DNA of 64,000 bases from Lindgomyces ingoldianus (Eukaryota > Ascomycota > Dothideomycetes > Pleosporales > Lindgomycetaceae), in NCBI RefSeq assembly GCF_010093535.1, contig NW_022985189.1:717245-781244 (forward strand). Direction: 5' to 3'. Shown piece after piece: positions 24,324 to 38,450 of this stretch. The notes beneath the pieces were generated by a model. It made no database searches and was not told the origin of the DNA. It saw nothing but the letters and a program-made list of their open reading frames with translations. Within the stretch, counting starts at the first letter, position 1, and each line of letters starts with the position of its first letter. The translations under genes were made by a program, and so were the position numbers.

Positions 24324-25661
24324 CTACGAGAAGCCTGAAAGATCGCTAGTGCTGTTTGAAACTACCGAAGGATTCGCCAATTGAAACAGCTTCCATTCGT
24401 TTGAGAGGTTCTCATCCACCCACTCCGCATCATGTAGTAACCAATTCACCTTTACCATGACTTGGTGTAACTTTTGGTTACTGATTGCCATGAACCACCA
24501 ATAACGCCTGGTCTCCTCCTTCGAGTTAAGGACACGGTAGAAAGATTGACAGATTTCCCCGTGCGTGGCGCACAGGCTCTTTACTGTTTCAAGAAATATT
24601 TGGCGATCGCGGCGTTTCGGAGTTTTTACTCCGCCAGACCAGTGAGGACTCAGGGTCATCGGATAGCTCTGGCGCAATATCAATATCATCTTGATCCTGG
24701 TATGATTGGTGATCGAGGATCCTCGGGAAAAATGCTGCAAATTGTAATGGAACATATTCGGCGAAGCCCAAGTCGATAATTCTAGAAATTCTATGTCAGC
24801 TTTAACAGTAGAATAGTCGATGGAGATATAACCAACCCAGAAACATTATATTCGGTGTCTGTGATGATGTTTGTCCCGGAAAGATCTCCATGAACCATAA
24901 CCCACGGCGAGCTATCAAGCTCGGGGATCATGTACTTGCGGATAAGGCTTCGCTGTCGGAGGCAGTCCACAAGTTTCGCCGTACGGAGCTGTCCATTCAG
25001 GACTCGCTTGATCTTACGGTCGATCGCCTCAGCGACATAGACTTCAGCGGTTGTTTTTCCTACTTCTCTTTAATTAACCGGAATAGGAATAATAAGTTAG
25101 GGACCTACCCGGCTTTTGCAACCGACAGGCTGTGTTAATCGTGAAACAGCTAAGCTCTTAATTATCTTTTCCCGTTGTACTGTATTTTGCGGTTTCATAG
25201 TCGTTCCAAACCAGTGGTTTTCCTTCAACCCACTCATAGGCAATGAAAGGGAAGCCGATTGGATTGTCAATCGACAAGCTATAACCAACCACTCGGGGTA
25301 CCAGAGGAATGCGGCTTTGTATGAAAGCCTCCCATTGTGCTAGCTCATTGGATAAGAGGCGGTCGCGGTTCTTAGATTTTCTGAGATGATAAGGGAGCCG
25401 AAATGCGTACTTAATGCTGTCTGCGTACCCAACCACAAAAATAATGGATTGGCTGCCTGAAAACGGTTTCGTATCAGATTCAAAAACGAAAGTACAGCTT
25501 TTTCCCTCCCTGAACCTGGACGCTTGTGCCAAGATACCACGGGTAGAGATGGTCTGATGTAGCTCGCTCCAATCGATGGAGGGGATTGATGGAGCCCATA
25601 TGATACGGCTACTTTGTTCCGTAGCTTTGCTTGACGATGAATGCAAGGGTGGCGGGGGCAT
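24324..25661 (-). pseudogene. APH-family (aminoglycoside phosphotransferase-like) kinase, decayed
   Basis: The minus strand encodes a fungal APH/choline-kinase-type protein in pieces. The N-terminal 150 residues begin MPPPPLHSSS and include LPYHLRKSKNRDRLLSNE, then FPFIAYEWVEGKPLVWND. After a frameshift comes QREKIIKSLAVSRL. A further exon (about 25,060-24,850) holds the catalytic loop WVMVHGDLSGTNII, where Asp of HGD and Asn are the expected catalytic and metal-binding residues. An intron of about 49 bases leads to IIDLGFAEYVPLQF, the metal-binding IDxGFAE motif. A second frameshift near 24,630 precedes the C-terminal part ending SDLSGFS. At least two frameshifts make a working product unlikely. 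The start codon straddles the left boundary of the Helitron at 25,661, so the original promoter now lies beyond 42,199. Confidence 0.75.
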
Positions 25662-27899
25662 CTCTATTATTCACTGTACATCTTGCCAAGCCTTTTCTCT
25701 TATTAGTTTAAAAAAGGGCTAGATTAATGTCTAATTAGCTTATAAAACTTTCTACTACTTTTATAAATATTCTAGATTTTTAAGGCAAATAAATATATTT
25801 TACTAGGTCTATTACTATATTTTAAGTGTTTTAATGCAATATTATAATGCTATGTTCTGTTATTAGTAGGCTAAAGTTTACCCCTTTGTTACTGTTTACA
25901 GTTTTAAGGTGTTACTAAGCTAGAATTAGTGTGTTAGCGTCTGTATTCTAGTACTGTCCCCTTTTCTTAGTTATATCTGTCTAATTCTAGCTAGATATTT
26001 GTAGATATCTGCTAACACTATTACTTAGGCTTAGTATGTCTTCCTAGCCTTACTATAAAGAATGTTAAACTTATTGCCTATTATCTAACTTTGCAACTAA
26101 CTAACATAGTGCTCTGTATAAACATTATTAGTAGCATAGAAGATTTATTTGTCTATATCTTTATTTTTCTTTTATTATTGCTAAATTATTCTAAAAAAAA
26201 TAACACATTTTTTAAAAAATTAATTCTAACCTACTAATACAAAGAGTATAGTACAATGCTTATAAAAAACAATCTTTTTATTACTAATAGATATAAACTA
26301 TATCTCCTACTTCTTTGCATCTAAATATGTTTAATTCTGTCTTAATTAGTTATATTTTTTTAATATTTACACCTACTTTTTTTTTATTTACTTAAATATT
26401 AATTAGTTTACTTTAACTTTTACACCTTTATTTTTTTTATCTATTTAAACTTTTAACTTTAGTTAACTTCTCTACTATTTACTATGTCTTACTATACTCT
26501 AATTATATTTACTTTTTAGCTTTTTATATTTCTTAAGCTTAATCTAATTAATACTAAAAAACTATGCTTAGCTGTATATATTATAAGTGTACTTTACTAT
26601 TTGCCTATTAATCTTAGCCTAATGCGCAATCCTACTGCTATGTGTACAAAATGTAGTGCTTATTATTAGATTAATAAATGTTTAGCTAGGTCTACTACTA
26701 GCTAGCTAAAATATAGGCTCTACTGCTTTTAAAAAGATATTTATTTAAAGTTTTATTAAAACTTACTAGTTATTATCTAAAGTTTATTAAATAGTTTTTA
26801 TATAAAAAGTGCATATTTTTATAATAATATTTATATATATAATGCTTTTCTAGCTTTTACTTCTACTAACTACACTACTACAGATCACAACATGTGTAGG
26901 AATAGTGTTAGGATATTTTAGATTATAGAGGAACTTTACTACTTATAAGGTTTATTAAAGCTTGCTTAGAGAGTTACTGCTAGCTACGTGTAGTTATACT
27001 TTTATAACTTAAAGTTTACTTTAAGTACTTAGCTGCAGCGTAACTAGAATTTAAACTTAGACCTAACTTTGTTATAGAAGCTTATGCATATATTAGAGGT
27101 AGATGCCTATAATTTATAAATTTCTATTTATAAAACTGCCTATAAAAGACTAAAGAAGGCTAGGTGTAATAGTTAAAATATTTAAATTATTATAAACTCT
27201 TAATTAAAGCTTATTATTAAAGCTAGTGCTAACTAACAATAGAAAAATCTGCTAGTTTTAAATAAAGTTACTAGCTTAATTATAAAGAATTTTAATAAGA
27301 GTATAAGTTATAGTCTAATTTTGCATTATTATAATAGTAATAACTCTACTTAATCTTACTTTTAAGTCTATTCTTTTTATCTTACCTATTAGCTTCTTTA
27401 TTATGTTCTTATGTTTTCTACTAGTTAGCCTAGATTCTTTTTTAGGCTTATGCTACATAATTCTAATAAAGTCTAGAAAAATCTTTATATTACTAATACT
27501 ATGTTTTATTAATTCTATCTATTTCCTTAGAAGAGTTATAACATAGTACTCTTTACTTATAGCTAATTATTCTAACAGTAGATAATAAATTACTAGGTAT
27601 AAGTTAAATAAAAAAAGCTTTATTAGGTTTATAATAATTAGTTAAAACTCTAAGCAGATCTCTATTAGAGCATTAGTAATGCTTTACACTAGAATAATTT
27701 TAACCTATAATTTATTAGTATTTATACTATACTCTCTTTAAGTTACATTAGTAGTAGTTAGTTTATATCTTAGTGTTACTAAAATTCTATAGCTATTATC
27801 TAGAAGCTTAAACACTTTTTTTTATTTATTATATTTACTATAAATCCTAAGTAGCCTAAGATAATAGTAGAACTTAACTAGCTATAGTGTGCTTTAGAT

Positions 27900-30830
27900 T
27901 AGCCTAATATAATTACTTAAATATTTAAGTTGCAGCTAGATTTTTTAATAAAAGATATTAAGTTATAGCAAGTGTTTAGTTGCTTTACTAGCATTATTTA
28001 TATAATTAAGTATTAAAAGTAGAGACTTCTCTATGCCTACATCCTACTCTTTATGCACCTAGATAATAGAGATTAGCTTCTATTGCCTAATTTTATTAAT
28101 TATGTTATATAGGCTAAGCGTCTAACACAGTTCTAGAATTCTAATAGTATTCTAACTAATATTATTATAAAGTTTATAGTACACAGTCTTTACAGCAACT
28201 TAAATCTATCTACTAGCTGCATGCAGGTGTTTCTTAAGTTAGAGTAGCCTTTTTACTAAAAAAGATTTTTAAAGAATTTTACTATAAAAACTATAGTAAA
28301 GAAGAATAGTTATTTAATTTATTATTAGTAAAATAATAGCTAAGTCTAGATAGTTAAGTATAAACAATATAAAGTTATAGTTAATAATTAGTAGATTATT
28401 TTTTATAGTTTGTTCCTATCTAGGTAATATAATGCGCATGTTAATATAAAAGTCTGCGCATCTATTAAGGCTATTAAATACATTTATAAGTATATATATA
28501 AGAGCACTAACTAGGTTACTGTTTATATCTAGGATTAAGACAAGGTTACATCCTACCTACAGTGTTAGTATATTAGCTCTACTAAGGTAGCATAGCAACT
28601 GTTTAGTTTTTCTATACATAAGAAGTAGCCTTTAGTAGTTTGTCTAGCAATTTATTTGCTAGAAAAACATGTAGTATTCTTTTAAGATAATAACAACATA
28701 GATGTAGTACATAGTTGTATAAAAGGCGCTTAGTTAACTTTAATAATGTAGTTTTAGTATAATTTCTAGCACACTAATAAGCTACATTTACTATACTAGG
28801 ACTTTTTTATAGATTACTAGTAAAATTTAGCTACACATGCTTAGACTTAGTATTATAAAACTATAATGTCTATTAAGTGTATATATTTTTGTAGTCTGTC
28901 TGTAGAGGAGCGCTTTTATTTGTAAATGTTGTTAACTTATATCTCTAGGGCAACTAGCTTTAGTAACCTATGTACTATATAAAGTAAGCTTTATTTAATG
29001 TTTAAAGACACTTATTTAGCTTATAGTTTATTATAAAAAGACTAATCTTAGAATTATATTTTCTAAGAACTTTAACTTATAGCTACTAGCTTCTTATTAT
29101 AATAAATATTTATATAGGCGCTAGTATTTAGTAATATACTTAATCTAGTAGCTATCTAAATAATGTTTTATGCTAACTTCTTAAATAATCTACATTTATA
29201 AATAGCCTTTATTAATTCTCTTCTTACTAAATCTAAGCTATTATAAAATTACAGCCTATAAATTCTAAACTAGATGCTTTTAAAGTTATATAGTAAAACA
29301 CTATTTTAATTTAAAATGCTAATGCTTTTATATAATTAAATTTTTATTACTGTTCCTTTCTTAGTATATAAGCAGATGTTATATAATAATATTGCTAAGT
29401 ATACTACTTTTACTAAGTCCTATAACTAATTAAATTGCAGTTAGAAATTAGTGTTTAATACTATTAAGTCTACTATATGTTTAGATCTAAATAATGCTTA
29501 GTTTTTTATTTAGGGCTCTAGTAGTACTAGTAAAACTTTTTTTATTAAACATTATGTTTTTAATTTTAGTCTTAGCGTAAGATTGTTCTCTGTGTGGCTT
29601 TATCTAGTATTACAGCGCTACTTCTTCTAGGTAGTAGAACTGCGCACTTAAGGTTTAAAATACTTATTAAGATTATAAAGAATTTCTTTTGCACATTTAC
29701 TATAAACTTCTCTACTTCTAAGCTGCTTTATAAAACTAGCTTTATTATCTAAGATAAAGTTTCTATGCAGCACTAGTTATATTTTAAGGCTGTTAATTAA
29801 AGTTTTTATAATATACTATAAAGTAAACTACTTTTTAGTAGCATTTTATTAGTATTTAGCAGTAATTTTTTGCAGATTCTGCTAGTTATACCTAAAAGTA
29901 GCTAGAGTTAAATAGTGTAAGCATGCCTTTAATAGTTCCCCCTTTAGTGTTGTTTTATAGTTCTAACTTTAACTAAAAACATAAGAATGCACACTAAAGC
30001 TGCAAATTAGGCTTATGTAGACTAGATACTCTCTATATCTAGAGATAAGTAAACATATGTTAATCTGCTCTCTAGTGTCTAAAAGTTTGTCTCTACAAGT
30101 TGCTTTTATTTCTATGTGTATTTATTAGATATGCTGCGTGTATTTTTAGACCTTGCTGTTACTGTGTGCTTCTTTTAACAGCACTGTATCTTTATAGTCT
30201 ATAATAAGGTAGTTATAGAGATTAATAATATCTTTTTTAGGCATTTTAAGAGTAATGTCTAGGAATTTATGTTTATAAATAAGGTATATTAAATAGAATT
30301 AAATAGTGTTAATTAACTTTTAAAGAATTTATTATAGACATTTAATCTACCTAGTTTACTTTTTACTAGACTTTATTTAAAAGTTAGGGTCCTAGTTATT
30401 TTACTTTAGAATCTAGATCTTAAGGAAGGTTTATGTAATAAAACCTAATTATTAGTTACTGCCCTAAGTTAATAAGACGCGTTTATAACTAAAAAGATCC
30501 TAGAAAGTAAATTTAATAAATAAATGTAAACTATTACTTAAATTAAATTAGTATAAAAAAATTATAACATCTTACTTTTTTTTATTATACGCTATTAGAT
30601 ACTTATCTAGTTGTGTTTTATAATGTCTATTAATAAATTACAAGGCTAATTTATAAAGATTGTAGGTGTGGACCTAAGGCATCTAGTCTTTACGCATAGA
30701 CAGCTTTATATTGCGCTTTCTAAGGTTATAACTGTATCTAGCATATGTATTTTAAACTAGGCTAATTTAATAAGGCGTGTTATTAATGTTATGTATAAAG
30801 AGGTGTTGTTATAATCTACTTAGTTATATG
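27900..30830 (+). pseudogene. Helitron Rep/helicase (RepHel), RIP-inactivated
   Basis: Plus-strand peptide traces match the Rep/PIF1-helicase protein of Helitrons in the right order. The HUH box lies at about 28,005-28,070 as RLLYAYILLFMHLDN, in which the two His codons became Tyr at 28,032-28,040 by C-to-T change. EERFYL-MLLTYISRATSF starts near 28,911. The PIF1 Walker A lies at 29,514-29,537 and reads GSSSTSKT, from an expected GPGGTGKT. The C-terminal NKLQG (from NKSQGQ) and VFTHRQLYIALSKV occur at 30,630-30,735. Stops appear in every region, nearly all TAG/TAA derivable from CAG, CAA, CGA or TGG. The 5' end of the gene (before about 27,900) could not be placed. Confidence 0.85.
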
Positions 30831-31623
30831 CTGTGTTTTATGCATGTATTAGTAATGCCTAGGTTACAATCTGCTGCACTTAAGGCGTAATCTAGCTAAT
30901 TTAGCTAGGCGTAATTTAAAAAAGGCTTTTTTTTATTTTTTTTTTTATTTTATTTTACTTTTTCTACTTTTTTTTTTTATAGCTTTTATTTTTTGTCTTT
31001 AATATTTATTTTACTATAGGTATTACTTATAAGCTGTTTAATGTGTCTACTCTCTGCTATGTTCCTGCCTGTAAGTGTTATACTACTAGTAAGCTATAGT
31101 CTAACCTTAAGAGAGATCTACAGAGTTAGTATTAGTAGGCTACTTATTAATTAGTTGCGCTTTACTTTAGTCTTACTAGTAAAAAAGTGCAGTTAGTAGA
31201 CTATTTTTATATAAACATATGTACTATTACTCCTTTAGTTACTAAGCTAATAGTGTTAGGCATATAACATCTCTCTGTCATCCACCTGTCCCCTACTGTA
31301 TATACTAGAACATTAGGGTTGTCTACTTAATTAGCTATTTAATGTTTCTAGTAGTTTTATAAATTAGACATAGTAGGGTTATTATTAGGATATTAACCTC
31401 TAATATTTACTTACTTTGTAGACATCTTTCTAGGGTTAGAACAACGTAGTCTAGGAGTAGCCTCTTTAGGATAGTCTGCTTTGTGTTCTAACTTTATCTA
31501 GTACTAGATCTAACATTTCTTTATTTAAATTTATCTATAATTAGTGTCTACTAAGGCTAATGTTTAAAGCTAATAGTTTTAATTTCCTTTAGCATGTTTA
31601 TATAGACAAGGTTATGCCCTATT

Positions 31624-31827
31624 TGTGACAGCGTGTACCGCCTCACATGCTCTGCGGCATCAGCTCCCTCGCTTGCGCAACAAGTAGCACGCTAGTGCTA
31701 CGAGTAGCGCCTTAGCAGGGGGCACACATGTATATTTAAACTCGCAGAGCAGCTCCTCTGCTCCTTAGTTTAATCTAGTTGAGTTACACTACCTCTTGCT
31801 TGTAGCTTGAGCATGCCGACCGTGACA
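31624..31827 (+). mobile_element. Solo LTR (copy 2) with TSD CTATT, inside the Helitron
   Basis: 204 bases starting TGTGACAGCG and ending CCGTGACA, flanked exactly by CTATT at 31,619-31,623 and 31,828-31,832. It is the same family as 8,094-8,277 in opposite orientation. It keeps GC-rich, CpG-containing sequence in heavily RIP-mutated surroundings, so it arrived after the main mutation of the Helitron or is too short to be mutated. Confidence 0.9.
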
Positions 31828-32356
31828 CTATTATTATTAGGCGTAGTTAGAGGAATTTTATAGTTCTAAACCTTTAAATGTTTAGACTTAGCCTTATGCA
31901 CATTAGGTTAGTAATTATATCTACTAGAGTTTAGCTATTTGCTTACTAGAAATCCTAGGCCTGTACACTCTCTAGTTATAATCTATGTTGTTTTTCTATA
32001 GCTAACTAGTATTCTAGTTAATTAGCTTACTTACTTTTCTTCTTACCTATAGATAATAATCTAGACTATAAAAGTATTTTACCTAAGATATGCTTTAAAT
32101 CTAATAACATGTGCCTTATGTTTTTAAGTAAATATTTTAATCTAGAGACTAATAATAATTATTAGATAGCATAGAAAAAATATTAAGTTATTACCTAAGT
32201 TAATAATAATACTATTTAGTAAAAAAGGGAGAAAAAATAGGAGATATAACATTTATAGCAGCAGAAATATTAATTTATAGATTAGATAACCTGCTTAACT
32301 TAAACTAATATCTAGCATCTTATAGTTACGCGTAAGGATAGTTTATATAATTATTA

Positions 32357-32416
32357 ACGTACTTCATGGGCGAGTCGCTCACACACCTAAGTCGCTCACT
32401 TTTGCCAAGACCCCAC
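32357..32416 (+). repeat. Left terminal inverted repeat of the pogo-like element
   Basis: It pairs with 39,830-39,889 along about 60 bases once C-to-T and G-to-A differences are allowed. It is preceded by the TA target. Confidence 0.85.
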
Positions 32417-33580
32417 CCTAACAAACTCTATTATGGCCCATAACAACCCGCTCTAGCACTATATAGTACAGTACAGCCTAGAATATTATTTAGATACTAC
32501 TTCTACTTCTTGCTTACACGTTTGCGTGTTATGCCTAGTCTAATTGCACTATCTGCAGCGCCTTTAGGATAGCTTACCTACTTTAGCTTGCACCTGCTTC
32601 TTTGCCTTCTTCTTATTACTGCGCGCCCTAAACTCCTTTAGAGCTGTTAAGTATAGGCTTTTCTAAATTATTAAGGTCTCTTCTGCCTTAATCTGCTTTC
32701 TTTTATATAATTTATGTTATGTAGTAGCCTTATTAGCTGCTTAAAGCTTAGTAATTTCCTATTACACTAACACTAGCTTATACGTAATTATTACTGCCCC
32801 TTTTAAGACTTTCTTAAACACCTTAACTATAGAAGTTAGTAAACTATTTATATACTTTTAAATTTTTATTTTTATAAGTATTAATTGCAACTTAAGTTTT
32901 AGAGTATTGCTTAGGGTTTATAACTACTAAGGCTTATTATATATAAGTAGTAGTAGTAATAGAGTGCGTAACTTTACATTAAAGCTTATTATAACTTATT
33001 ATAAGTTAAAAGAAACTAATCTAGCGCTTTAAAACCCTTCTTAAATATTACTAAAAGTAATTATAGCATTATAAGCTACTTTAAAGCATAGTAGAAACTT
33101 TATTTTTATAATATAAGTAATCTAGTTATGTATAAGGTTTTTAGCTTAGTACTTATATACTTTTTTTAAAAAAGTAAAACAACCTATATTAAGTAGCTAT
33201 AAAAAGTGTAATAAGTAAAAAAGCATATAAATAGTAATAATCTTATTATCTTTATAGTATTACTAAAAATAAAGTAAGTTATAGCTTTTATAGCTATTAA
33301 TAACTAGCAGACAGTAGCTGCTAACAGTACACTTCTTTATATGCACGTTAAAGTGCTTTAACTAGTCTAGACTAAGCTAATTAGTAGTCTAGCTACACTT
33401 AGAGATTATAATAACTTAATTTTAAAGTAGATTTTCCTTTTTATACTAGTTTAAAAAGTAGTTACTACTCTAAAAGATAATAAAAAGCAGAATAGCCTAC
33501 TTTTTAGCATTAATGCCTTAGATAGCTATTGTTTACTTTTAGTTACCTAGCTAGACTGCTTTTAGCTGTCCTTATCTCTC

Positions 33581-33898
33581 TGTCACGGTATCCTCCCCGG
33601 ATCCCAGACATAACTGTATTGGACGCGTACTAGAGTATTATTAGTGCACGTCTGACACAAACACAACACAACACAGATATAAACTTAAGCATAAACTGCC
33701 TTAACACTAACTAAACCTAGAACAGGCTTAATTTATACCTAAAGCGCTTAGACTTCTAAGCTAAGTATTTAATTACTAATTTCCTTCTAAACCTTTCTGT
33801 TCCTTACATAACATCTTGTACCTACTATAATACCTTATGTAGTAATTAAACTAGACCTCTGTAAAGCTCTATAACCTTACTTGTGCACAATTATAATA
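33581..33898 (+). repeat. 5' LTR of the nested Gypsy element
   Basis: 318 bases starting TGTCACGGTATCCTCCCCGG. Its left part is almost unmutated. Its right end (TTATAATA for TCGTGACA) is fully RIP-mutated. Confidence 0.95.
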
Positions 33899-34799
33899 TT
33901 ATGTTATGTTAAAACTTTAGCTAAGAATAGCCTCTAAATCTAATTTAATAAGCTTAGTACTTATATAACTTTAAGCTATTAAAGCAAGCTAAGAAGCTTT
34001 CTAAAAAGCGCTTACTTTATAAAAAAGCTGCTATGTTATAAGCTTTAAAGCTTTTTAAAAGGACTTTAAAGAACAGCTTTATATTATTAAGCAGTTTATT
34101 TTTGCCTTAACTTTTATTATAGTAGTAGGAACTAAGAACTTACTAGCCTTAAAGCTTACCTAAAAGTCTAGAGATAGCTTAACTCCCTTCTGCCTAACAC
34201 TGCCTACAACCTGTAACCTTTTTAATCTAGTAATAAAATCTAACTAACTCTCTAATCCCCTGCTATTTAATAGAAAATAGAAAGACCTACCTTTCTTTCT
34301 ACACAAGCTCTAATATAAACTTAAAAGAAATGTAGACTAATTTCTCTTTAAACGCTTCTAGTTACTATATGCCTACTTTTAACTTAACTATAATGTAACA
34401 GCTTTAATTAACTTACTAATAAATAAAAATATTATTAACTTAAATTAATTTATAGTGTTTTTATAAGTAACTTATAAAGACCTAAACAAAGAGTTAATAG
34501 CCCTAAGTTGCCTAAACACCTTATAATAAAAAAAGAAAAGCTTTACTTTACACTTTACTAAGTTTTACTAACTTACATTTAATATAGGCCTAAATAAGAT
34601 AGGTCTAATTATAGCCTTATATAACTCCCTCTTAACTAAACTGCAACGCGCTATAGTAGGAGAACCCCTTCTAAACAACCTTAACGCGTATGTAAACCTA
34701 ATTGCTACCTATAATAATAACATAAGGTTCCTCCCTGTACAAGCCCTAATACACCCCTAAACTAGCGCAGTTATAAATAAGAACTCTAATATAATAAAA

Positions 34800-37700
34800 A
34801 TTAATTTAAATTATGCTTTAGTTAGTTCTAGAAAGTGTAAAGATTATAAAAAAAAAATTAATGCTTTAAGTGTAGTAAGCATAGTTATATCTTTTAAAAC
34901 TACTTTATTTCTCTTTTTTAAGTCTGTATAAGTAGCGCTGCTAGTACTTATTAAAGATTCTTACTATTTTAATCTTGTTTTTATAAGGGCTCTAACTTAT
35001 ATTTAAGCCCTAATCCCTCTTGCTACTCTTAATGTAGCTGCAGCTATAGCAGTAGGAGCCTGTAAAAAGGCTTGTTCTAGGGCTAAGTTGCCCTCTAGGA
35101 CTAATTTAACACTAGATCTTTGCTAACCTATAGGCTAAGTCCCCTACTAATAACTAGAAGTACTAAGTTAATATTTTTATATATTTATAACAAGAAACTA
35201 TATTAGCCTTAATATAAGCTTTTATTAACTTAGGAGTAAATAGCATAGGTTATATTAATAAAGAACTAGCGCGTAAACTAAATCTTTAATTAACACTACT
35301 TACTTAAATAATTTACTTAACTAGATTTAATAGAAAATAACTTAAAAAAGGTTTTATTTTTTATACTATAACTATTATAATTACTTACTAACACTATAAG
35401 AAGCAGATTAAACTCTATATAATAAATATAAAATGTTATAACCTAATCCTAGGACAACTATAGCTGTATTAGCATAAGGTTACTTTTAATTACTAAAAGT
35501 AAGTTCTAAACTTTAACTCTTTTTAATGCTAAGATATATACTTACACTTACACTTAAACAACACCTAAATAGCACTTAATATAGAAGGTCTCTAGACCTA
35601 CTTTTTAATAACTTAGAGAAGAACTACTTAAGTAAGGCTAATAAGCTAGGCCTCTTACTAAGATAGGCTATGTAAAATAATTTAACAACTACTTAAACTT
35701 AAAAAAAAAAAGCTTTTAAAGAACCTTTACTTACTTAATTTAAACATAAACTAGGACTTAAACAGCAGATAGACATCTGCTACATAGGACCTGCCCTGTT
35801 TATAACCCTAGCTTAATAACTAGATTACAAAATCTATGTAGTTACAATTTCTAATATAGACTAAGCTTTAGCTCCCTAAAAACACACTAACTTAAGAATA
35901 ATAGTCCCTTAAAACTACTATAACTTATTACATATTTTTTTCTAAGACAAGTCTAATAAGCTTTTAATATAATGTCTATATAATTACTAGATAACTCTTA
36001 AGCCTAGTAAACAACCTAGTTATAGGCTACTATATAAGATGTTACTAAATAAATTAAAAGTGCTCTAAAAATACCTTAATAAGAACCTAGAGAAAGGGTT
36101 TATTTAAGCTAGCTTTTTACTAGTAGCGTTACTTATACTATTTATAAAGAAACTTAGGGGTAGGCTTTAATTTTATGTTAACTACTAAAGACTAAACACT
36201 ATTACTATTAAAAACTAATACTTAATTCCCCTTTTATAGAAAACCCTAAGCTAACTAAGTAAAGCAAAGTATTTTATAAAGTTAAATATTATTGCTACTT
36301 TTAATAAGCTAAAAATAGTAAAGGGTAATAAGTAGCTAACAGTGTTTTAGACCTAATATAAACTATTTAAGTACCTAGTAATGCCCTTTAGCTTAGCTAA
36401 CACGCCTAGTACTTTTTAACATTTTGTAAATAACTTGCTCTAACCCTACCTAGACATGTTCTGCACTGCGTATATTAATAATATTCTAATTTACAGCAAT
36501 AGCCTTTTAGAGCATAAACAGCATGTACGCCTAGTGCTAAAGGCTATAAAAGAAGCAGGTCTATAACTTAATATAGATAAATATAAGTTCTACTAATTAA
36601 AGGTTACATATTTAGAATATGTAATTTTTACAGATAGCATCTAAATAGACCTTGTTAAGGTTTAGACTATGCTAGATTAGTAATACCTAAAGGACATAAA
36701 AGATGTTTAAGCTTTTATAAAATTTACTAACTTTTACTAATAATTTATTAACAACTTCTTATAGCTAGTAAGCCTTATAATTACACTTACTAAAAAAAAG
36801 GTTTAATTTAACTTTAATCTAAATTACTAATAGTTTTTTAACTAGCTAAAGAAAGCTTTTACTAAAGCCTTAATACTCTACTACTTTAACCTTAAACTAC
36901 TAATACTTGTAGAAGCTAATGCCTTAGACTACATAGTAGCAGGAGTTCTTTTCTAGACTAAGCTAGACAGGACTATTAGGCCTATTGCATACTTCTTAAA
37001 AAGAATAAGTCTTGTAGAAGGTAATTATAAGATCTATAATAAGAAATTACTTGCTATAGTACGCTACTTTAAATAATAGCAACCTAAACTAGAAGGTGCA
37101 GCGCATCTAATACAGGTTCTATCTAACTACAAGAACTTGCAGTACTTTATAACTACAAAACAACTTAGCTACTAATAAGCCTATTAGTCTAAATACTTAT
37201 TTTATTTTAATTTTAAAATTACTTATTATCTTAGTTAAGATAGAGGGAAACTAGATGCTTTTATAAGGCAATTCTAAGACATTCTTGCTTAGAAAGAAGT
37301 GTAAAAGGCTTAACACTAAACTCTACTCTAACTTAAGCTATTTTTAGACCTTAACCTAAATAAAATAAATTAGATAATTAATTAGATTATTACTAATAAG
37401 TATTTAAATAATAAATTTATCTAAGAAACCTTAGACCTGCTCTAAAATAGCGCTAGTTAGTTAAAAAAGGTAACACTAGCTAACTATAAAAACTAAAATA
37501 GTAAGCTGTATTACTGTAACTAACTTATAATTTTTAATTTTAACAAACTAAGAATTAAACTACTCTAAATTATACACAACTCGCCTGTTAGAGGACACCT
37601 AGGCAGAGGAAAAACTCTTAACCTACTATAGAGAGAGTACTACTAGCCCTACATGTTCTATACTGTACGCTAATATGTATTATGTTGCTATACTTACTAT

Positions 37701-38450
37701 AAAGTAAAGGCCTTTTAAGAAAGGTATAATAGCCTGCTTAAACTACTTTTAATCTCTAAATAAGCTTAGAAAGACATATTAATTAATTTTATTATAAACC
37801 TACCTTTATCTAAAGGGTACATAAATATTATAGTAGTTATTAATTACTTAACTAAGTATTAACACTTAATACTATATTCCTCTATAACTGCCTCTAATAT
37901 AGCCTAGTTATTCTACTAATACATATAAGTTTACTATAGCCTGCCTAACATAATTATATTAGACAGAGGTACGTAGTTTGTCTTAGCCTTCTAGGACAAA
38001 CTCTGTAAACAGCTCTAAATTATCCTCTATCTATCTACAGCTTTTTACTTAGAGACTAACAGCTAGACTAAAAACATAAATGCTGTAATAGAATAAGTCT
38101 TACAAGTGTACATAAACTACTAGCAGAATAACTAAGTAAAATAGTTAGCTACAGCACAGTTTAAAGCTAATAACATAACATCTAAATTAACATAAGTATC
38201 TCTATTTTTAGTAAACTATAGATACTACCTTTAAATAAGATTTAAACTACTTATAAATACCCCCTAACTAACTTATTAATTTATATAAGTAATAGATGTA
38301 AATAGACTTATTAATAAAATTTAAAACATATTTAAATATGTTTATAAAAAGCTTACATAGGCTTAAGCTTTTTAATAAGAGTATGTAAACTAATCTTAAA
38401 CCTCTGCCCCTGCGTATGCAGCTGGCAAGAAGGTCTAGCTAGACGCTAGA
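34800..38450 (+). pseudogene. Gypsy gag-pol polyprotein, RIP-inactivated
   Basis: A gag zinc knuckle CFKCSKHSYIF-NY lies near 34,862-34,905 with the last Cys lost. A protease-like AFINLGVNSIGYINKELARK follows at about 35,220-35,280. The reverse-transcriptase catalytic box YINNILIYS (from YIDDILIYS) is at about 36,470-36,500, followed by KEAGL-LNIDKYKFY. RNase H traces lie around 36,890-37,090. The integrase lies at about 37,550-38,200, with the zinc-binding region HNSPVRGHLGRGKTLNLL and core traces NIIVVINYLTKY and IILDRGTQFV, including the second catalytic Asp. Its first Asp codon is mutated to Asn. The reading is closed many times by RIP-type stops. Confidence 0.9.

Noticed and set aside
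24324..25661. Intact APH-family kinase gene
   Set aside because: Conserved pieces fall in different frames at two places that no plausible intron explains, and the promoter is displaced by the Helitron.
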